Positions 8,117 through 16,775 of a stretch of 64,000 nt of DNA are shown here, piece by piece. How positions within the stretch are numbered: position 1 is the first letter of the stretch; every line of letters starts with the position of its first letter. Source of the DNA: JAKFDI01 sp036676235 (lineage in GTDB: Bacteria; Pseudomonadota; Gammaproteobacteria; Burkholderiales; Burkholderiaceae_C). Where the stretch lies: assembly GCA_036676235.1 (NCBI GenBank), contig JAKFDI010000012.1:106200-170199 (forward strand), in the 5' to 3' direction. The notes under the pieces were generated by a model that did not search any database, was not told where the DNA came from, and worked only from the letters and a program-made list of their open reading frames with translations. Both the position numbers and the translations under genes were made by a program.

Positions 8117-8692
8117 TCAGCGCAGGTCGCCGGCGAGGCTGGCGAGCGTTTCGGGCGCGATCGGCATATGCGCCGGATAGTTGGTGTGGTCGCAGCCGAG
8201 CTTCACGGCCGCGCCGGCGCGGATGGCCTCGCGCAGCGCCGGCGCGAACTCGAAGCGCAGGAAGTGCACCGCCGACGTCTTCTCGTCGTTCTCGCGGTCG
8301 AGGTCTTCGTCGGCAATGGCGTAGACGCGCGCATGCCCTTCCACCTCCACGAACATGCGGTCTTCCACCCCGATCAGCCGCGCCAATTCGCGCTTGCGCT
8401 CGTGCACGTCGGGGTACTCGATGAGCATCGTCGCCTTCCAGTTGCTGCCGTCGGGCACGAGCGGCTGGTAGGCGTCGATCTCGCTCTGGATGCCTTCCTC
8501 GTCGAAGATCTTCTCGATGTGCAGCATCTCCTGAATCTGGCGGCGGATCGTTTCCTCGTCCTCGAACTGCACGCTGATGTGCTCGCCAAGCCGCACGCTG
8601 CGCAGCCGCCGGTGGGCGATGACCTGCGGCTTGCTGGTCTTGCGGATGCGGGCGTACGCCTCGAGCGTGAGCAGGGTGTCGCGCGTGATCAT
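8117..8692 (-). CDS. DUF3501 family protein
   Basis: 191 residues, soluble, without signal or membrane segment. The pattern LGEHISVQFEDEETIRRQIQE and the C-terminal GCDHTNYPAH match the DUF3501 family as I remember it. That family is typically encoded beside a GlpC-like Fe-S oxidoreductase and a rubrerythrin, exactly as here. No enzymatic activity is established. It is the last gene of the rubrerythrin - Fe-S oxidoreductase - DUF3501 row on the minus strand, separated from the middle gene by a hairpin-rich spacer. Confidence 0.85.
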   Translation of the reverse strand: MITRDTLLTLEAYARIRKTSKPQVIAHRRLRSVRLGEHISVQFEDEETIRRQIQEMLHIEKIFDEEGIQSEIDAYQPLVPDGSNWKATMLIEYPDVHERKRELARLIGVEDRMFVEVEGHARVYAIADEDLDRENDEKTSAVHFLRFEFAPALREAIRAGAAVKLGCDHTNYPAHMPIAPETLASLAGDLR

Positions 8693-8724
8693 GTGTGCCC
8701 CTCGTCCGATGGATGCATCGGCCG

Positions 8725-8790
8725 GTCCCCCGAGGGGACGCGGGCCGGCTTGGGAGCGGCCCGGCGCTCGGCCCGCCTATAGGGTGGCAA
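8725..8790. repeat. Hairpin-rich intergenic repeat
   Basis: The spacer between the Fe-S oxidoreductase and DUF3501 genes contains a perfect stem GTCCCC-CGA-GGGGAC at 8725-8739, followed by GC-rich partly self-complementary sequence to about 8790. It resembles dispersed intergenic elements common in Comamonadaceae-type genomes. A second copy was not found in this window. Confidence 0.45.
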
Positions 8791-8818
8791 AGGGGGTCTC
8801 ATGCAGTCTCCTTCGTGT

Positions 8819-10168
8819 TCACAGGCCGTAGGCGATGCGCATCAGGCCGAGCGGGTGCTGCCAGGCCGCCGCGGGCAGCGCGTTGATCGCCATGCCTTGT
8901 GCGATGTGGTGGCCGGCGAGCGCGCAATCGGAGCTGATGAAGTCGGGTTCATCCTTGCCCATCGCCTTGAACACCGGCTTGCCGATCTTCAGCGCCACCG
9001 GGTGCGTGGCCGTCTTCACGCCATAGGTGCCGGCGTGGCCGGAGCAGCGCTCCACCGTGTTGAGCTCCACCTCCACCGTCTGGCCGATGAGGCGGAACAT
9101 CTCTTCCGTCTTGCGCCCTATCTTCTGCACGCGGCCGTGACAGGGAATGTGGTAGCTGACCTTGCCAAGCGCCTGCTTGAAATCGGTCTTGAGCAGGCCG
9201 TCGCGGTGGCGTGCGATGAAGTACTCGAAGGGATCGAACATCGCCTCCTGCACCGCCTGCGTGTCGGCGCAGTGGGGAAACATCAGCGGCAGCTCCTGCT
9301 TGAACATCAGCGTGCAGCTCGGGATCGCACTCACGATCGCCCAGCCGTCGCGCGCGTACTTCGCGAGCGCCGGCATGTTGGCCGCCTTGTGCTTGGCCAC
9401 CGCGTCCAGGTCGCCCAGTTCCAGCTTGGGCATGCCGCAGCAGCTTTCCTTGTCGACGAGGGTGTAGGGGATGTCGTTGTGCTGCAGCAGCCGGATGAGG
9501 TCGTGGCCGATGCCCGGCTCGTTGTAGTTGACGTAGCAGGTGGAGAAGATCGCCACCTTGCCCGGCGTGCGCTCGCCGTTCGTCACCACCGTGGCGGTGT
9601 TCTTCTGGTCGGCGCTCCAGCGGAAGCGGCGGGTGGCAAGCTCGGGCATCCACGCCGTGGGATGCACCCCGAGCGCGCCGTCCATCAGGCGGCGGGCCGG
9701 CTTCGTGCGGTTCACGGCATTGACGGCCTGCACGACCACCGGAATGCCGGCGAACTGGCCATGCACGTCGGTCGACGCGAGAAACTTCTCGCCCGCCTTC
9801 ACGCCGCCTTGTCTGAACTTGATGGCCTTGGCGCGCAGCATCAGGTGCGGAAAATCCACGCTCCACGGGTGCGGCGGCACGTACGGGCACTTGGTCATGT
9901 AGCACAGGTCGCACAGGTAGCACTGGTCGACGACCTTGCGGTAGTCGGCCTTCGCGACCTCGTGCACCTCGCCGTCGCCGGTGGCGTCCACCAGGTCGAA
10001 CAGCGTCGGGAACGACTGGCACAGGCTCACGCAGCGGCGGCAGCCGTGGCAGATGTCGAAGACGCGTTCCATCTCCTTTTCGCACGCCGCCTCGTCGTAG
10101 AAGGCGAGGTTCTGCCAGTCGATCGGGTGGCGTGTGGGCGCCTCCAGATTGCCTTCACGCTGGTTCAT
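8819..10168 (-). CDS. GlpC/HdrD-like Fe-S oxidoreductase
   Basis: 449 residues. The N-terminal part has two ferredoxin-type clusters, CHGCRRCVSLC (Cys40/43/46/50) and CYLCDLCYMTKCP (from Cys83). The C-terminal half has the cysteine-rich CCG-type domain (ESCCGMPKLELG) and a degenerate second one (ERCSGHAGTYG). These are features of electron-transfer subunits related to GlpC and heterodisulfide reductase HdrD. Placement between rubrerythrin and DUF3501 genes points to peroxide or oxygen defence or an associated electron-transfer reaction. Substrate unknown. Confidence 0.9.
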   Translation of the reverse strand: MNQREGNLEAPTRHPIDWQNLAFYDEAACEKEMERVFDICHGCRRCVSLCQSFPTLFDLVDATGDGEVHEVAKADYRKVVDQCYLCDLCYMTKCPYVPPHPWSVDFPHLMLRAKAIKFRQGGVKAGEKFLASTDVHGQFAGIPVVVQAVNAVNRTKPARRLMDGALGVHPTAWMPELATRRFRWSADQKNTATVVTNGERTPGKVAIFSTCYVNYNEPGIGHDLIRLLQHNDIPYTLVDKESCCGMPKLELGDLDAVAKHKAANMPALAKYARDGWAIVSAIPSCTLMFKQELPLMFPHCADTQAVQEAMFDPFEYFIARHRDGLLKTDFKQALGKVSYHIPCHGRVQKIGRKTEEMFRLIGQTVEVELNTVERCSGHAGTYGVKTATHPVALKIGKPVFKAMGKDEPDFISSDCALAGHHIAQGMAINALPAAAWQHPLGLMRIAYGL

Positions 10169-10209
10169 CGCTTGTCGTCCTCGTCGATCCGGTGGGCAAC
10201 GTGCACAAC

Positions 10210-10236
10210 GAACAAGGGGCGCGAAGCCCCTCGTTC
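10210..10236 (-). terminator. Hairpin after rubrerythrin gene (attenuator or terminator)
   Basis: An inverted repeat with a 10-bp stem (one A-C mismatch) and a 5-nt loop lies 21 nt beyond the rubrerythrin stop codon, before the Fe-S oxidoreductase. There is no T-run on the minus strand, so it may reduce read-through or protect the rubrerythrin message rather than stop transcription fully. Confidence 0.5.
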
Positions 10237-10257
10237 TCTTGCTTGCTCGGCGGGTGG

Positions 10258-10677
10258 TCAGTCCACCAGCGCGTCGAGTGCCTTCTGGTAGCGGTTGGCG
10301 TGCGAGCGCTCGGCCTTGGCCAGCGTCTCGAACCAGTCGGCGATCTCGTCGAAGCCCTCGTCGCGCGCGTTCTTGGCCATGCCCGGGTACATGTCGGTGT
10401 ACTCGTGCGTCTCGCCGGCCACGGCCGCCTTGAGGTTGTCGCGGCTGGAGCCGATGGGCAGCCCGGTGGCCGGATCGCCCACCGCCTCGAGGAACTCGAG
10501 GTGGCCGTGGGCGTGGCCCGTCTCGCCCTCCGCCGTGGAGCGGAACAGCGCCGCCACGTCGTTCTGGCCCTCGATGTCGGCCTTGTTCGCGAAATACAGG
10601 TACCGACGATTGGCCTGCGACTCACCCGCGAAGGCGTCTTTCAGGTTCTGCTCGGTCTTTGAACCCTTCAAGCTCAT
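10258..10677 (-). CDS. Rubrerythrin-type diiron protein without rubredoxin domain
   Basis: 139 residues behind AGGAG. A four-helix ferritin-like bundle with iron ligands in AFAGESQANRRY, EGETGHAHGH, AGETHEYTDMY and AKAERSHANRY. The C-terminal rubredoxin CxxC domain of classical rubrerythrin is absent, so it must obtain electrons from a partner, plausibly the Fe-S oxidoreductase encoded downstream. Role: non-haem peroxide reduction in the cytosol. First gene of the row. Confidence 0.92.
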   Translation of the reverse strand: MSLKGSKTEQNLKDAFAGESQANRRYLYFANKADIEGQNDVAALFRSTAEGETGHAHGHLEFLEAVGDPATGLPIGSSRDNLKAAVAGETHEYTDMYPGMAKNARDEGFDEIADWFETLAKAERSHANRYQKALDALVD

Positions 10678-10815
10678 GTCTCTCTCCTGGTGATGAGGAA
10701 ACGGCCGCCGGCATCGCCGCCAGGCGACTCGGTGCCGACCGTACGCCCATCGCCTGCCCGGGGCCAATACAAAGCTTCAATGCGATGGATTGACGCCGCG
10801 CATCGCGCGTCCGCG

Positions 10816-11487
10816 TTAACCCTTGGGCGACGGATCGAGAACAGCCGCGCCCAGGTGCTGCTTCGAGGTGATGCCCATCGACACATAGATGCTGGTCAGC
10901 CCCTCCATCCCCACGTCCGCGGGCGTGACCCATTCGCGCGGCACGTACAGCAGCCCGCCACCCACGGGCACCGGCGCCGTGGGCACCAGCACGGCCAGGC
11001 AACTGCGCTCGCCCACCATCACCGGCTCGGGCGTGGAGAGCAGCCCCAGCACCGCCGCGCCGCCCACCCCGCCGAAATGCAGCCACACCGGTTGCATCGA
11101 CGAACGCATGCCCGCGGCATCGCGCTGCGAGAGCAGGTCGACGAACCTCTTGACGAGGTCGTAGATGTTGCGCACCAGTGGAATGCGCTGCATGACCGCA
11201 TTGATGGTGTTGGCGATCACGCTTCGCACGCGGGTGCGCACCAGCAGGCCGAGGCCGAAGATGCCCAGCATCACCATCGCCACCCCCAGCAGGTAGCCCA
11301 CGAACTCCGAGCCGGTGATGCCCACGCCGATGGCAATCAGCAGCCGCCCGAGCAGGCTGCCCGGCCCCACCCATTCGTAGAGCAGGCGCACCGCCCACAC
11401 GATGATCAGCGTGGTGGCGGCCAGCGGCAGCGCGGCGATCAGGCCGGCGATGAAGGTGCGGACGATCCGGTTGCGGGTGAGTCTCAT
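10816..11487 (-). CDS. DUF502 membrane protein
   Basis: 223 residues. Two transmembrane segments (about 10-32 and 55-80) flank a short loop, followed by a soluble domain with GLLVRTRVRSVIANTINAVMQRIPLVRNIYDLVK, of which PLVRNIYDLVKRF is typical of DUF502. The function of the family is not established. ATG 11487 is the first start consistent with a positively charged N-terminus before helix 1. It is divergent from the FMN reductase gene. Confidence 0.88.
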   Translation of the reverse strand: MRLTRNRIVRTFIAGLIAALPLAATTLIIVWAVRLLYEWVGPGSLLGRLLIAIGVGITGSEFVGYLLGVAMVMLGIFGLGLLVRTRVRSVIANTINAVMQRIPLVRNIYDLVKRFVDLLSQRDAAGMRSSMQPVWLHFGGVGGAAVLGLLSTPEPVMVGERSCLAVLVPTAPVPVGGGLLYVPREWVTPADVGMEGLTSIYVSMGITSKQHLGAAVLDPSPKG

Positions 11488-11659
11488 GCTGATGCGGGGA
11501 AGAAGTCGCGGGCTGGGGCAGTCTCGCACGCGGTCTGCCGCGCGCAGCGACACGCCTTCCACGGTGCTCGGGCGAGGCAAAGGGTCATTCGATCCGACAC
11601 AACCCGCGCGCCGCGCCCGCAGTACAAGCGGCAGATCCCAAACAGACAAGGATCGCGCC

Positions 11660-12223
11660 ATGAGCCAAGCCCGCCGCGTTGCCGTCATCGTCGGCAGCCT
11701 TCGCAAGGAGTCGTTCAACCGCAAGATGGCCATGGCGCTGCCGGCGCTCGCGCCGCCCGGCCTGAACTTCGAGATCGCGGAGATCCGCGACCTGCCGCTC
11801 TACAACCAGGATGACGACGCCAACCCGCCCGCGCCCTCGGCTGCGTTCAAGAAGAAGATCCAGGAAGCGGACGCGGTGCTCTTCGTCACCGCCGAATACA
11901 ACCGCTCCGTGCCCGGCGTGCTGAAGAACGCGATCGACATCGCCTCACGCCCCTATGGCCAGAGCGCCTGGGACGGCAAGCCCGGCGCCGTGATCAGCGT
12001 CTCGCCCGGCGCCATCGGCGGCTTCGGCGCCAACCACCACCTTCGCCAGTCGCTGACTTTCCTCAACATCCCGGTTCTGCAGCAGCCCGAGGCCTACATC
12101 GGCGGCGCGGGCGATCTGTTCGACGACCAGGGCGGGATCAAGAAGGAAGACACCAAGGCGTTCGTGAGCAAGTTCCTCGCGGCATTCGGGCAGTGGGTGG
12201 AGAAGAACGCGAAGGCGCGATAG
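11660..12223 (+). CDS. NADPH-dependent FMN reductase (ChrR/azoreductase-like)
   Basis: 187 residues with a flavodoxin-like fold. The FMN phosphate loop is GSLRKESFNRKMA, and the EYNRSVPGVLKNAID stretch is the second flavin-binding signature of the NADPH:FMN reductase family. Such soluble enzymes reduce quinones, azo dyes or chromate. The frame is open further upstream, but ATG 11660 places the first beta strand (RRVAVIVGSL) correctly. It stands alone between DUF502 and the LysR gene. Confidence 0.9.
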   Translation: MSQARRVAVIVGSLRKESFNRKMAMALPALAPPGLNFEIAEIRDLPLYNQDDDANPPAPSAAFKKKIQEADAVLFVTAEYNRSVPGVLKNAIDIASRPYGQSAWDGKPGAVISVSPGAIGGFGANHHLRQSLTFLNIPVLQQPEAYIGGAGDLFDDQGGIKKEDTKAFVSKFLAAFGQWVEKNAKAR

Positions 12224-12275
12224 CGCGGCATGCCGTCATCGTGTTGACCACGATGTGCCGTCGCGGCATGCGGGA

Positions 12276-12281
12276 CAGAAT
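12276..12281 (+). promoter_or_regulatory. -10-like hexamer just before LysR start
   Basis: CAGAAT ends exactly 6 nt before the ATG at 12288, leaving no room for a ribosome binding site. If used, the mRNA would start at or beside the ATG (leaderless). No convincing -35 is visible. Confidence 0.35.
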
Positions 12282-12287
12282 CCCCGC

Positions 12288-13268
12288 ATGCAATCTCCCA
12301 AGCCGACCGGCATCCACATCGACATCGCGGCCGACCTGCACAAGTGGCGCGCCTTTCTCGCCATTGCGGAGCTGGGCAGCCTGACGCGCGCGGCACTGTT
12401 CCTCGACAGCAACCAGTCGCTTCTCAGCCGCCAGCTCAATGCGCTGGAGCGCGACTGCCGCGCGCGGCTGTTCAACCGCACGGGTCGCGGGGTCGAGTTG
12501 TCGGAGGTCGGCGAGCGCATCCTCGGGCAAGTCAAGGCGCTGCTGCACGACGCGCAGCAGCTCGAGGCCGACATCCTGGGCGAAGCCCGCGAGCCGGGCG
12601 GCACGGTGACGCTGGCGTCGCTGCCGTCGATCGGATCGGCGCTGGTCGGCCCGCTGTTCGCGCAGATCCGCGAGCGTTTCCCGGAAATCAGCCTGAAGAT
12701 CCTGGAAGGCTCGAGCGGCCAGGTGGAGGAGTGGCTGGCCGATGCGCGCGCCGACATCGCCATCCTCTACCGCTACGGCAACACGCAGATGCGGCAGGAG
12801 CAGTCGCTCGCGCAAGTGGACAGCTATCTCGTGGGCGCGCCGGGTGACGGGCTGACCGCCGGCACCGAGGTGGCATTCGCCGCGTTGCACGAACTGCCCT
12901 TCATCCTTCCCGGAGCGCCGAACGGCCTGCGCACGGCGCTCGACGGGATTGCGCGGCACGAACACATCACGCTCGCGCCGGTGATCGAGGCTGACTCGCT
13001 GCCTTTGCAGAAATCGCTCGTCGCCGGCTCGCGTCTGTACACCGTGCTGCCGCTGCACGCGGTCTGGCACGAGGTGCAGGAGGGCCGGCTGCAGGCGGCG
13101 CGCATCGTCAGTCCGCCGTTCCAGCGCACGGTCTCCATGGCGACGGCGCGCTCCAAGGGCCAGCCCAAGGCCGTTGCCGCCGTGACGCAGCAGATCGCGC
13201 GCATCTGCGACGACATGGCGCGCCGCGGCATGTGGCACGCGCAGGATGCCGCCGGCTCGCCTGCATAG
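12288..13268 (+). CDS. LysR-family transcriptional regulator
   Basis: 326 residues from ATG 12288 (an in-frame ATG at 12255 is possible). The HTH covers about residues 18-78: FLAIAELGSLTRAALFL, then QSLLSRQLNALERDCRARLF. The effector domain follows (about 100-300). The N-terminus is slightly longer than usual. It precedes, in the same direction, the carboxymuconolactone decarboxylase-like and amidohydrolase genes, 68 nt away, and probably governs part of the catabolic island. The inducer is unknown. Confidence 0.92.
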   Translation: MQSPKPTGIHIDIAADLHKWRAFLAIAELGSLTRAALFLDSNQSLLSRQLNALERDCRARLFNRTGRGVELSEVGERILGQVKALLHDAQQLEADILGEAREPGGTVTLASLPSIGSALVGPLFAQIRERFPEISLKILEGSSGQVEEWLADARADIAILYRYGNTQMRQEQSLAQVDSYLVGAPGDGLTAGTEVAFAALHELPFILPGAPNGLRTALDGIARHEHITLAPVIEADSLPLQKSLVAGSRLYTVLPLHAVWHEVQEGRLQAARIVSPPFQRTVSMATARSKGQPKAVAAVTQQIARICDDMARRGMWHAQDAAGSPA

Positions 13269-13336
13269 CAGCGATGCGCGCCGCGGCATCGGTCGCCGGG
13301 GCCGACGCCGCTAGGCTCTCGGACAAAGGAGCCCAC

Positions 13337-13909
13337 ATGCCACGCATCCCGCTGCCCGCACCCGACGAGATGACACCCGAGCAACGCCGCGTGCACGACA
13401 AGATCGTGTCCGGACGGCGCGGCCGCATCCAGGGGCCGTTGCGCGCCGCCCTGCACAACCCCGAACTCGCCGACCGCTGGCAGGCGCTCGGCGAACTGCT
13501 GCGCTACCGCACCGGGCTCTCGCCGCGGCTGTCCGAACTCGCCATCCTCGTGACCGGCCGCGCCTGCCGCTCGCCCTTCGAGTGGCATGCGCACCGCGTC
13601 GAGGCGGAAGCGGCGGGCATCGAGCCCGAAATCATCGACGCCCTGCTCGCGCAGCGCATGCCCGACAGCTTGCAGCCCGACGACGCCCTCGTGCTGCGCT
13701 TCGCCGGCGAGCTGAACCGCGACAACTCGGTCAGCGACGCGACCTACGCCGCGGCCCTGGCCCGCTTCGGCGCGCGCACGGTGGTGGAGCTCACCGCGCT
13801 GGTGGGCTACTACACCATGGTCGCGATGACGCTCAACGCGCACGAGATTCCGCTGCCCGACGGCGCGACCGCGGCCTTTGCGCTGCCGCAGCACGAGCCG
13901 CCGCGATGA
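13337..13909 (+). CDS. Carboxymuconolactone decarboxylase-family protein
   Basis: 190 residues, all-helical AhpD/CMD fold. The conserved core LSPRLSELAILVTGRACRSP and FEWHAH is present. There is only one Cys in the core, so the AhpD-type CxxC peroxidase centre is missing. A hydrolytic or decarboxylating role, or simply a structural homologue, is more likely. A Shine-Dalgarno (AAAGGAG) precedes ATG 13337. Its stop overlaps the next gene by 4 nt (ATGA at 13906), so the pair is coupled with the amidohydrolase. Confidence 0.88.
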   Translation: MPRIPLPAPDEMTPEQRRVHDKIVSGRRGRIQGPLRAALHNPELADRWQALGELLRYRTGLSPRLSELAILVTGRACRSPFEWHAHRVEAEAAGIEPEIIDALLAQRMPDSLQPDDALVLRFAGELNRDNSVSDATYAAALARFGARTVVELTALVGYYTMVAMTLNAHEIPLPDGATAAFALPQHEPPR

Positions 13910-14718
13910 ACACGACGACAGGCTGGGACTGCCACGCGCATCTGTTCGGCCCCTACGAACGCTTCCCGCTCGCCGAGCCGCGCAGCTACACGCCGCCCGA
14001 GGCCACGGACGGCGAGTACCAGGCGCTGCTGGCGCGGCTCGGCCTGTCGCACGGCGTGCTCGTGCATCCGAGCGCCTACGGCGGCGACTTCTCGTTGCTG
14101 CTGCATGCGCTCGATGCGCACCCGAATCTGCGTGGCGTGATCGTCACGCGCGCCGGCGACGCCGCGGACTTGCGCGCCCTGCGCGACCGCGGCGTGCGCG
14201 CCGCACGCTTCAGCCACCGTAGCGGCACGGGCATGAACTTCGCCGGCAGCGCCTCGTTCGACGAGTTGCGGCAGATGGCGGGCGCGCTGGCGGATGCTGG
14301 CCTGCATGCCGAACTCTGGACCGACTGCACGGCGCTGCCGGCAATCGCCACCGAGCTCGAGCGCCTGCCCGTTCCCGTGGTCATCGACCACATGGGCGGC
14401 TTCGAGGTGGCGGCCGGCTTGGAGGCGCCGGGTTTTCGCTGGCTGCGCTCGCTGCTCGAACGCGGCAAGGTGTACGTGAAGCTGTGTGCGTATCGCAACC
14501 TGCTGGGCACAGCGGATTTCGATGCCGGCCGCCCGTTCCATGCCGCGCTGCTGCAGGCCAACCCTGATCACCTGGTATGGGGCAGCGACTGGCCGCACCT
14601 GCGGGTGGACCCTGCGCCGGATGCTGCGCGGCTGCTGCAGCGATTCAAGGACTGGACGGCCGACGATGCGCTGGTCCGGCGCATCCTCGCGACGAATCCG
14701 GCCCGGCTCTACGACTGA
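13906..14718 (+). CDS. Metal-dependent amidohydrolase (PDC lactonase-like)
   Basis: 270 residues, TIM-barrel amidohydrolase of the 2-pyrone-4,6-dicarboxylate lactonase / COG3618 type. WDCHAHLFGP gives the first HxH metal pair, VVIDHMGG a further His, and VWGSDWPHL the conserved Asp. It is translationally coupled to the CMD-like gene. By family it hydrolyses a lactone or cyclic ester arising in ring-cleavage catabolism; the substrate here is not known. It is convergent with the GST gene, 5 nt apart. Confidence 0.9.
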   Translation: MNTTTGWDCHAHLFGPYERFPLAEPRSYTPPEATDGEYQALLARLGLSHGVLVHPSAYGGDFSLLLHALDAHPNLRGVIVTRAGDAADLRALRDRGVRAARFSHRSGTGMNFAGSASFDELRQMAGALADAGLHAELWTDCTALPAIATELERLPVPVVIDHMGGFEVAAGLEAPGFRWLRSLLERGKVYVKLCAYRNLLGTADFDAGRPFHAALLQANPDHLVWGSDWPHLRVDPAPDAARLLQRFKDWTADDALVRRILATNPARLYD

Positions 14719-14723
14719 ACCCT

Positions 14724-15341
14724 TCAGCCGTCGACCGGCACCGTCCCCTCGAAGGAAGGCCGCCCGCACAGCGTGGCGTACCACGCCGAGAGCCGCGGTG
14801 CCCGTGCGCGCCAGTCGAAGCCGCCGAAGCGGTAGTCGAGATAGCCAAGCGCGCATCCGAGCGCTACATGCCCGATGGCGAAGGGCGCCTGCGCCAGCGC
14901 TTCGGCTTCGCCGTCGAGCGCATCGAGCGTCGCCTCCACCTTGCGCTCAAACGCCGCCAGCAGTACCCGCAGCGGCATCGCGCGCTCGCGCTCGTTGCGC
15001 CACAGGATCAGCGCATCCAGCAAGCCGTCACCGAGTGCATGCCAGCGCAGCGCGGACCAGCGCTCTTCGCCCTGGCGCGGAAACAGCGGGCCGCGGGCCA
15101 GGTCGTTCAGGTATTCGCAGATCACTGCCGAGTCGAACAGCACCGCACCCGAATCCAGCACCAGCGTGGGAATCTTCGACAAGGGGTTGTCGCGCATCAG
15201 CGCCTCGTTGGGCGCGCGCATGGCGGCGACCGAGCGCACCAGGTCGAGCCGGTCGACGAGACCGAGTTCGTGCGCACAGACCATCACCTTGCGCACATAG
15301 GGCGAGCGCGGCGACCAGTGCAGCTTCATCGTGGGTGTCAT
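14724..15341 (-). CDS. Glutathione S-transferase
   Basis: 205 residues. The thioredoxin-fold N-terminus has SPRSPYVRKVMVCAHELGL (Ser/Pro-type site, as in beta/zeta-like GSTs) and the cis-Pro in SKIPTLVLDSG, then FDSAVICEYL for glutathione binding. An all-helical C-terminal domain follows. Start 15341 has GGAG 9 nt upstream; ATG 15329 is an alternative. It begins directly after the CoA-transferase stop (15343), so both are one operon. Confidence 0.9.
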   Translation of the reverse strand: MTPTMKLHWSPRSPYVRKVMVCAHELGLVDRLDLVRSVAAMRAPNEALMRDNPLSKIPTLVLDSGAVLFDSAVICEYLNDLARGPLFPRQGEERWSALRWHALGDGLLDALILWRNERERAMPLRVLLAAFERKVEATLDALDGEAEALAQAPFAIGHVALGCALGYLDYRFGGFDWRARAPRLSAWYATLCGRPSFEGTVPVDG

Positions 15342-15342
15342 C

Positions 15343-16572
15343 TCACACCACTCCACCGGCGCGCAGCGCGGCAATCTCGTCCGCGCCGAAACCGATCTCT
15401 CCCAGGACTTCCGCGGTGTGCTGGCCGAGCAGCGGCGGCGCGGCCACGGGGCGCAGCGGTGCATCGGCAAAACGGATCGGGCTCGCGAGCTGCGGTACGT
15501 CGACCCCGCTCGGATGCGGCACCTGCCGCACCATGCCGCGGTGGCGCACCTGCGGATCCTCGAACACCTCGGCCACGCTGTTGATGGCGCCCACCGGCAC
15601 GCCCACCGCATCGAGTGCGGCCACCAGCTCGGCGCGGGTACGGCGCGCCAGTTCGGCGACCAGCAGCGGCGAGAGCGTGCCGAGATGGCGCACCCGCTGC
15701 GCGTTGGTCGCGAAGCGCTCGTCGGTACGCCATTCGGGCCGCCCGAGCACCTCGCACAGCCGCGCGAACTGGCCGTCGTTGCCGATGACGAGGATCACGT
15801 CGCCGTCGCTGCAGCGGTATACGTCCTGCGGCTGGATGTTGGGGTGGGCATTGCCGTTGCGCTGCGGCGTGCGGCCGGACACGAGGTAGTTCATCGCCTG
15901 GTTCGACAGCGCCGCCACCTGCACGTCGAGCATGCCGATGTCGATGGTCTCGCCCTCGCCCGTCACCTCGCGCCGCGCCAGCGCCGCCAGCATCGCGACG
16001 GTGGCGTACATGCCGGTCATCAGGTCGACGATGGGTACGCCCACCTTCTGCGGCCCGCCGCCGGGGCGGTCGTCGCGCTCGCCTGTCACGCTCATCAGCC
16101 CGCCCATCGCCTGGATCAGGAAGTCATAGGCCGGCTGGTCCCGACGCGGACCGGTCTGGCCAAAGCCGGTGACGGAGCAGTAGATCAGCCGCGGGTTCAG
16201 CGCGCGCAGCGAGGCGGCGTCGAGCCCGTAGCGCGCGAGCGTTCCGACCTTGTAGTTCTCGATCACGATGTCGGCGCGCGCGACCAGTTCGCGCACGATG
16301 CGCTGGCCCTCGGGCTTGTCCAGGCTCACGGTGATGGAGCGCTTGCCGCGGTTCACCGCAAGGTAGTAGGCCGCCTCGCGCGTGTCGCGTCCGTTGGCGT
16401 CGCGCAGGAAAGGCGGGCCCCAGCTGCGCGTGTCGTCGCCGCTGCCGGGGCGCTCGATCTTGGTGACCTCGGCGCCGAGGTCGGCGAGGATCTGGCCTGC
16501 CCATGGCGCGGCGAGGATGCGGCTCAGGTCGAGCACCCGCACATGCGAGAGCGGGCCGGCGGCTGATGTCAT
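15343..16572 (-). CDS. CaiB/BaiF family (class III) CoA-transferase
   Basis: 409 residues, full family length. The N-terminal LSHVRVLDLSRILAAPWAG, IERPGSGDDTR, and YYLAVNRGKRSI blocks are typical. The catalytic Asp is about residue 150 in AYDFLIQAMGG. It moves CoA between carboxylic acids (for example succinate or itaconate type donors) to activate a substrate for degradation. A good AAGGA precedes ATG 16572. With the crotonase at 21.8 kb it suggests CoA-ester based catabolism in this island. The acid used is not predictable. Confidence 0.93.
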   Translation of the reverse strand: MTSAAGPLSHVRVLDLSRILAAPWAGQILADLGAEVTKIERPGSGDDTRSWGPPFLRDANGRDTREAAYYLAVNRGKRSITVSLDKPEGQRIVRELVARADIVIENYKVGTLARYGLDAASLRALNPRLIYCSVTGFGQTGPRRDQPAYDFLIQAMGGLMSVTGERDDRPGGGPQKVGVPIVDLMTGMYATVAMLAALARREVTGEGETIDIGMLDVQVAALSNQAMNYLVSGRTPQRNGNAHPNIQPQDVYRCSDGDVILVIGNDGQFARLCEVLGRPEWRTDERFATNAQRVRHLGTLSPLLVAELARRTRAELVAALDAVGVPVGAINSVAEVFEDPQVRHRGMVRQVPHPSGVDVPQLASPIRFADAPLRPVAAPPLLGQHTAEVLGEIGFGADEIAALRAGGVV

Positions 16573-16775
16573 GAACTGCTTTCCTTGGTGAGTCTGGCTT
16601 CACTCTAGGGCGGCTGCCGGGCGCTGCCTACCGTGCCCCGCGGCAAGGCTGGCATGCGGCCGAACGCATAGCGGCGACATGCGATGCGGTGCATGGCTGC
16701 TTTGCGGCGCGGCGTTCTGGCTCCGCCCGCACGGCGTGCCTAGAGTGCGTCGCAACACCACAAGGAGACAAACGC

